Under the pieces are notes generated by a model that was given only the letters and a program-made list of their open reading frames with translations, was not told the origin of the DNA and did no database searches. From Ischnura elegans (Eukaryota; Arthropoda; Insecta; Odonata; Coenagrionidae): a DNA stretch of 64,000 nucleotides. Location of the stretch: NCBI RefSeq assembly GCF_921293095.1, contig NC_060254.1:58512069-58576068 (forward strand), given 5' to 3'. Both the position numbers and the translations under genes were made by a program. This document shows, piece after piece, positions 58,423 to 64,000 of the stretch (its first letter is position 1; every line of letters starts with the position of its first letter).

Positions 58423-58710
58423 AGTTAGGTAACCTGGACGACAAATGTCACGTGTCCCTTCAACACACCCAAAGTTTCCTTCGCGTTAAGTGATTGCATG
58501 TGAAGGGTTTTCGGTTGAAGTTAGTCACTATGGTGGCCCTTTTTTTTCGATTTTTCGAATTTCTTTCGGGAAACCCCCTCATTTTATGCCAAATGGTGTA
58601 AGAACATATCCTGTAAAATATTATTCCAATCGGATAACGGGAAGACGTGCCGCATTGCACTCAAAGTTGAGAAATTTTGAATATGAAATAAATGAAGAAA
58701 TCATTCTCAC
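58423..58710. other. Intron sequence just 3' of the HMG exon
   Basis: Non-coding. The strand-opposite open frames here are chance. Confidence 0.5.
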
Positions 58711-58798
58711 CTTGTAGTCTGGGTGTTCCCTCTTGTGGACAGCCCTCAGCCTCTCCGCCTCCTCCATGAAGGGCAACTTCTCCTCCTCGCTCAGGATC
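58711..58798 (-). CDS. SoxE: SoxE-A HMG-box exon (second half)
   Basis: Acceptor gcctttttttgtag| and donor tacaag|gtgaga. The first G completes an Arg codon (phase 2), then 29 codons: [29 protein letters not shown]. This is helix 3 and the C-terminal part of a Sox HMG box, closest to SoxE (E-x-E-K-x-P-F-x-E-E-A-E-R-L-R-x-x-H-K-x-x-H-P-D-Y-K). The upstream intron position and phase, inside the Arg after LW, is the one known for vertebrate SoxE genes. A Leu replaces the usual Arg in EKRPF. The second intron, after DYK, splits the box again. Confidence 0.93.
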
Positions 58799-58827
58799 CT
58801 ACAAAAAAAGGCAAGGGAACGCAATTA

Positions 58828-59066
58828 ACCCATAGTCACGCGATCATTTTTTTTAAAAACACGTCCCTCAGAATGATAGCTCAAGGGATAGGTTTTAAGG
58901 GACCAAAAGAGCGATCCCTCGACCCATCAGTTTCTGAATCACACGCTTATTCCGACTGTCCCTTTTGTCCATCGCTTATTCCACCCCTCTCCGTAATTAC
59001 AACGGTCATTCATTGAAAAGCCAAACTCTGCGTTAGAATAGCTGTTAGGATCCGTGCGTTCTAAAG
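58828..59066 (+). mobile_element. Inverted-repeat MITE (M3), truncated copy
   Basis: cacgcgatcattttttttaa, tcagaatgatagctcaaggg, gatccctcgacccatcag, then stops at gtgcgttcta where MITE copy f begins. Only the left half of the family remains. Confidence 0.7.
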
Positions 59067-59328
59067 GGGTGGTTTCTTATTTTTCTAAACCCTCCCTTGG
59101 ATGTAAAACTCCTATCTTCTCCTATAGAAACTAGGTCCCTGTGACGTCGCGTGGAGAGGAATCGCATGGGCGCCAATCTGGCCTTTTTGAAATGAGGTTA
59201 AAATTGACCATTGCCATTCGTCTAAAGTGGGATTTCTGAAACCAAATAATTTGTATATTATGAACACTAATGGTGGGTAACGAATCAAAATCAATGCCTG
59301 TCGTTTTCTTTGATGAAGGAAACTACCC
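59067..59328 (-). mobile_element. TA-target MITE (family M1), internally deleted copy f
   Basis: gggtggtttcttattttt to gatgaaggaaactaccc then TA. 262 bp against about 660 in full copies: the segment after the left 30 bp is missing up to the atgtaaaactcctatcttc block. Keeps gtgacgtcgcgtgg. Confidence 0.88.
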
Positions 59329-59629
59329 TATTACAAAGGAATACTCAATAACAACCCTGTTTGGGCGAACTGTCTTCGCTTTACACATGGTGAAAAAGCT
59401 AATGTTTAAAATATAAATTTACCTTATCAAAAATTACGACATTTCCATTCATTATAAGGAACGAAAAGTGGCTGAAAACCTGCCTCCAAATATCTATAGA
59501 AAGCTTTGAAATCGTTTAAGTTGACGCTCCTAAATGACGGAAATCTTCGGAATCCGTACGAAACGCTCGCGAAATAAATGGCGACATTAATCGTCATCTG
59601 TATGCAACGTGTTGGTTGTTGAAACCACG

Positions 59630-59995
59630 CGTGTAACAAAAGGGAATCCTCAAGTCGGCTTCTAAATGTGTTGTCAACCACCACGCATTTAAATGGGTTT
59701 ACAAAAGTCGCCACTCGCGTCGCTGACGGACGAAGCGATTTGAGTTTCACGGGGAAATAAGGTATAATTAGGGGTATTAACTGAAATTTAAATATATGAT
59801 GGTGTGATTTATCATGCTCATTCTACTTCAATTCCATTCCTTGCAATTACAAACATTACAATGCAAAATATTGGGAAAAAAGTGAATCTCATTGCACACA
59901 TCACCGCGGACATTTTTGAAAACCAACCAAAGTGACAACAAAAATCATCAGCCTTCTATGAGATGGAATTGGGCCTCCTCTATGCAGTCCCTTGG
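59630..59995 (+). repeat. Dispersed repeat family R4, copy
   Basis: gcttctaaatgtgttgtcaa, tttacaaaagtcgccactcg, tttcacggggaaataaggta, atgcaaaatattgggaaaaa, gaattgggcctcctctatg, aligned with 36650-37190 and inverted 22845-23213. Confidence 0.75.
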
Positions 59996-61814
59996 CTGAA
60001 ACAGTCTAATCATGCCAAACTCTATCACAATCAAAAATAATATGGAATTGTTGAGCGAGCTCATTTCATGTTGAACAGTGTTATGCGTGACGTAAGGGAG
60101 CCGAGCTAGATTTCCGGAGCAGATTCCGAAGATAGTTGAGGGGGGCTGGAGGGGAGTGGCGTGGAGGGGTAGCGGGCTTGTAGCCAGGCGCGGAAAGGAG
60201 TGAAATGGCCCGAGGAGGAGAAGAGAGATAGATGCTCATCTGTTTGCCTTTGTGCGCCGCCACCGCTAATGACTGCTCCCGTCTGTCCCTCCCCCCCCCC
60301 CCTCCAACATCCTGACCCCTTCCCCTCTCCTATCTCTTCTTGCCAATCCCACCGCTGTCGAGAGGAAAAGGATGCTCATCCTAATTCAAAGGTAAACATA
60401 CCCTGGTTTGAAGCAACGTTGCTACCTGAGAAAGCATTTCGCATTGTTCGTTTTTATGGTTTTATTCCTACTTATTTATATCGATTTCGGAAGGACATGA
60501 TTAGTTTCATCATTGTTTTCATGAAAATTCTGTCATGAAATAAGGCAGGGAGAAACACAATTATATGCATAAGGATTTTTTTATGTTTTATTTTTATGCT
60601 TGAATTTGATTTTTTTACATTCAAAGTCGTTCACTGGCTACAAAGCAGCGTTTCATTTGTTCCATCCAGAGATAACAGATTTTTTTGCCTCAAAAGTTAA
60701 TTTAATCATAATTTTTTAAATTTTTTTTCTTGAAATTGATTTTTTTCATTCAAAGTCGTTCACTGGCTACCAAGGTAGTGTTTCATTCGTAGCATTTAAA
60801 GGTAACCAATGTTATGTGCCTCAAAATTTAATTTGCCCTATTTATTTTTTAAATATTTTTTTATTCATTTCCATTTATGTAACTATTTTATATACTTTCT
60901 TTGCGTTCTCGCTTAGTGTTGAAATGATCAAATTGCATCCCCGATTTTGAAAGTAAAAATTCCGAAAATCTGAGAGTGGAAAACGAATTTTATGACCAAT
61001 TATAGAAAACCACATAAATATTCATATTTTAGTTTAAAAGAGTCTGATACGTTTAATCATTGGCCCTCATTCACTCTTTCACTTCACTCTTTTAGGGCCG
61101 AATTCCATTACCCTCAGCTACGAAACCTTCACCCAATCCAAGTGGTTCACTCAGATCCGAAATCTCAGTCCATTATGCTCCCAGAATATCCTTCAAAATG
61201 AAAATAAAAATTTCTTAGCTATTTTGAAATGTGAACATCCCAGTCACAGCCGGGAACCCATACTTGATTCACATGTGTACTTTAAATCTCTATTATTTTG
61301 TGCTATGAATGATTATTACCTTGAAGATCATATAAGAACTACATTTTTAATCTTAGTCTCTGTGGCGACATGGATATATAAATAGCATTTGCATTTTCGT
61401 GAGTCATCTTCACGATTTTGGAGTTTTGGAATTGAAAATATTCAGGTGCACTCATTTTAACTTACATCACATTGTTAAAAACACAAAACAATCATTTTTA
61501 GATAAAATTAACTTATCTTAGGGTCAAATCTAATAACTCACTTATAAAACCATAAATATACATTATATTCAGTATGCAATGCTAGGAGTTATTTCCTATT
61601 TTCGAGTTTTCTAGTTTTTATCTACGTTGGTAACCAGGTGTGCTTATGCCAGGCACGTAGCCCGGGGGGTGGGGGGACAGGGGCTGGAGGCTTCAGCTCC
61701 CCCGCGAAAGCTTTTACCTTGAAGAGACTGTTCATATTGCATCCGCTGATGAGACCAATAGCCTAGGGAAGCGACTTGGAGAACATCATATTAGATCCTC
61801 AGAATATTTCTAGT
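59996..61814. other. Non-coding; direct repeat at 60605-60800
   Basis: cattcaaagtcgttcactgg occurs at about 60618 and 60748 with similar sequence around it (period about 131). 60080-60360 is GC-richer, with a C-run, but carries no Sox HMG-like residues on the minus strand. 61650-61730 (cgtagcccggggggtgggg) looks like a hAT-like MITE fragment. Confidence 0.5.
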
Positions 61815-61895
61815 TCATCAGAAACGATAGACTAAGAGAGATATTTTGTCGAACGAATAGATATGAAAATTCGTTTTCCTCCGAACAATAAAGTA
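61815..61895 (+). repeat. Dispersed repeat R5, 5' fragment
   Basis: actaagagagatattttgtc, gaacgaatagatatgaaaat, tcgttttcctccgaac match the 5' block of 3715-3935. Confidence 0.6.
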
Positions 61896-62744
61896 CTATT
61901 ATAAATATAACTGATTTTCTCTGCCGTTCTCCAACACCGCTACCTACTTTCCGTAGCCCCTTGTTTCTTCACCCACCTCATTCCCTCCCTCACCTCTTAG
62001 GTCAAATACGTATACCAAGTAATATGTATCACTAAATGTTTACATATATGTTATATTTTATGTCTTAATTGCATGTGTAACATTTGTGTACTCTATGTAC
62101 CTCATTAACTGTGTTGTATTTTACATGTAACTTGACATTAGTTTTCACTCAGGAGGGTTTCGGAGATTTTTCACGTCCCTTTTCTTGTGTGGGCGTTTTC
62201 CTGCAGTGGGTTTTTTAGCTGAAGGATACTACATGTCCTTATCCTCATGTTTTTCCCCACAAACATATATATTTTTTCTTACATCAAATTTTCACTCATA
62301 CTTGTTTATCTTTTTTGAAATTTCACAAATAGTGTATATTGTTTATCTTTTGTATTGTAAACGTTTATCTACCGCTTTTAAATATGTTTGCATTGACGCT
62401 ATCGAGGGGTTAGGTGGAAGAGGGGACTTCTTAGTCTCAACCTCGCCCTGATAAAATCAATTTATTATTATTATCCACACACCCACCTCCCAAAACCAAG
62501 GCTTCTCCATTCCATGCTTAACCCCAACCCCCCACTCACACAATCCGCTCCCTTCCGATAAATGTCCTTACTGTCGCATTCAATTATGCATGAATATAAG
62601 ATGCATGCAATATCAGTCACCTGGAGATGTAACTGCGTTACGAAACCCGGGTCGTGCCTATATTGAATAACAGTGAACCTTACAAAGTTTTATTCTTTTA
62701 TTTCCACTGTTAAATTTTGCTAGGCTTAATTTCGATAGAAAATA
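61896..62744. other. Non-coding; CTGGAGA-stem-GAAAC motif at 62621
   Basis: 62621-62646 reads ctggagat, gtaac-tgc-gttac (perfect 5-bp stem), gaaac. Otherwise AT-rich without features. Confidence 0.5.
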
Positions 62745-63431
62745 TGGTAGTTTCATTCATCAAAGAAAACGAAAGGCATTGATTACGATTCGTTAACCTC
62801 CATTAGTGTATTCATAATATACAAACTATTTGGTTTCATAAATCCCAGTGTAGACGAATGTTAATGGTCAACTTTAACCTCATTTGAAAAAGGCCAGATT
62901 GGCGCCCATGCGATTCCACTCCACGTGACGTCACAGGGACATAGATGCTATACGAGTAGTCGGGAGATCTTTATCGTCTGAGATTACCAATGCATGCATG
63001 AGGCACAGAGCTGAGGGAAACATCTCTTAATAATGAATTACCTATTAATATTGTCCATGGTCTGAATATTTCCTTCGTTTGAAAGGGTATTAATAATGCT
63101 TATTTGATTGCGCAATTGATATATTATTGCGCAACCTGGGTACTCTACGCTACCGTCGTGCTCGGCAGCAAGCAGCCTTCATCTTAGCGGCGTTCATATC
63201 CTCGCACCGAGGTGGCCTCACACGGCGGCAGTCGGAACCAGAATGACGTCACACGCGCTTTCCCCAGCACTCATACTTAGCCGTCGCGTTTTAGCGCGCT
63301 TGAAAATTTTCACTTTTTATTTAATCGCGGAAAATAGATATCGTCATTTAAGAATATAAAAAGCGTGAAATAGGTACTCCAGGAGTAATAACCTTTCGAT
63401 TTAGACAGTAAAAAATAATGGTAAACAACCC
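62745..63431 (+). mobile_element. TA-target MITE (family M1), copy g
   Basis: tggtagtttcattcatcaaa to atggtaaacaaccc, TA on both sides. Contains cacgtgacgtcacaggg and aatgacgtcacacg. Longest copy (687 bp), with an insertion near 63120. Confidence 0.9.
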
Positions 63432-63439
63432 TATTCCCT

Positions 63440-63520
63440 TTTTATTTTTTAATGGCTGGTGTCCTTACACCCCTTACCACACGCCTATTCGGGCGGCTAA
63501 CGCGGTAGTATGTAGGATAT
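63440..63520 (+). repeat. Dispersed repeat R5, 3' fragment
   Basis: ggctggtgtccttacacccc, taccacacgcctattcggg match the 3' block of 3715-3935. Confidence 0.6.
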
Positions 63521-64000
63521 GGACGTAGATGAATCTTTTCGTGCATCTAAATCTTGTCCTGCAACAAAGGAGATCGAATTTTTTTTCTCAACGTGAATCG
63601 GAAGGAGATATGAAATGTAGTATATTAAATATCGCAGTGTCAAAATACAGGTGCTCGTAGGATGATGGTATAGTGACGGTACTAGAATTAAGTTCAATTA
63701 TATTTATGAAAAACTAACAAATTGTGTAAAAATGTGTCCTATAGCTAAATTGAAAAAAAAGTGTGTTTCGAAGGATAATTGCCCAAATGCTAGTGGTCTC
63801 ATGATGGTGGATATTGAAATTAAGTTCAATTATAATTGTGAAAAACATAACGAAGTGTATAAAATATTTTCCAAACGTGCCGCGCGTGACGGTGGAATGC
63901 CTCAGCACTTTTCACAAAGCTTTTCGTCGAAGTTCAGAAAGTGGATTTTCCACCTTATGAGGGTCACGTCCAAGTCTTTCTCTCCTGCCGCACCTCCCTT
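63521..64000. other. Non-coding; diverged direct repeat
   Basis: gaattaagttcaattatatt at about 63685 and aaattaagttcaattataat at about 63818 with similar flanks. No SoxE exon recognised on the minus strand. Confidence 0.45.

Larger units (their letters stand above)
46070..58798 (-). other. SoxE: SoxE-A gene span (3' part, five coding exons)
   Basis: Exons in transcription order: 58798-58711, 52876-52665, 51303-51205, 49126-48976, 46477-46070. Introns: 5834, 1361, 2078 and 2498 bp, all GT-AG. Exon-end phases are 0, 2, 2, 0 and match the next exon in each case; the first exon enters in phase 2. Together they encode 318 residues including three codons split by introns. The missing front should hold the dimerisation domain and first half of the HMG box. 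The introns carry MITEs, hAT-like elements, a SINE and two fold-backs. Confidence 0.85.

Noticed and set aside
60080..60360. Missing SoxE-A 5' exon
   Set aside because: GC-rich and on the right side of the gene, but neither strand encodes HMG first-half or dimerisation-domain residues.

Overview
This window is eukaryotic nuclear DNA, AT-rich, gene-poor and dense in transposable elements. It most likely comes from an arthropod, probably an insect. The reasons are spliced exons of a SoxE (Sox100B-like) transcription factor, decayed LINE reverse transcriptase tails of a type common in arthropods, tRNA-derived SINEs, a Helitron, and many short non-autonomous DNA transposons. I cannot name the species. 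No bacterial operon, CRISPR array, rRNA gene or intact transposase was seen.

The only genes I can support are SoxE, on the minus strand. The right half (46.07-58.80 kb) holds five consecutive coding exons of one SoxE gene (here SoxE-A): the second half of the HMG box, the HMG tail with a Gly/Gln/Pro linker, the exon with the GGPPTPPKTP motif, a Pro/His-rich exon, and a His/Ala-rich terminal exon. All junction phases agree (2, 0, 2, 2, 0) and every intron is GT-AG. The 5' exons are not visible and probably lie beyond position 64000. Far downstream of that gene, at 18.53-18.86 kb, is another minus-strand exon encoding the SoxE dimerisation domain (AVAKVLRGYDWTLVPM). It should start a SoxE gene, yet it lies 3' of the SoxE-A stop. 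The simplest reading is two tandem SoxE paralogues (SoxE-A and SoxE-B), with the rest of SoxE-B off the left edge. A rearrangement or misassembly is the alternative. A GC-rich stretch (18.9-20.55 kb) fits the SoxE-B 5' region.

Everything else is mostly mobile-element debris. A 2.1-kb Helitron (4.1-6.2 kb) carries a decayed helicase and a nested hAT-like MITE. hAT-like MITEs with 8-bp target duplications occur at 5.2, 17.2, 22.5, 23.5, 30.5, 34.4, 35.3, 41.9 and 53.1 kb. A MITE with GGGTRGTTTCC ends and TA targets is present seven times (21.0, 24.3, 40.4, 54.8, 56.6, 59.1, 62.7 kb) and repeatedly carries CRE-like TGACGTCA sites. Another family ending in CCTGAATCA occurs at 33.8, 36.4, 38.1, 54.1 and 58.8 kb. 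A piggyBac-type MITE (TTAA target) is nested in a hAT-like MITE at 57.9 kb. There is a 95-bp minisatellite at 31.8-32.4 kb.

The least conventional signal is a small motif, CTGA(N)GA - short stem - GAAAC, seen at about a dozen places. At four of them it sits in both arms of long fold-back elements (1.2, 12.2, 46.7 and 52.1 kb). Its layout resembles a hammerhead-ribozyme core, which is an inference to be tested.
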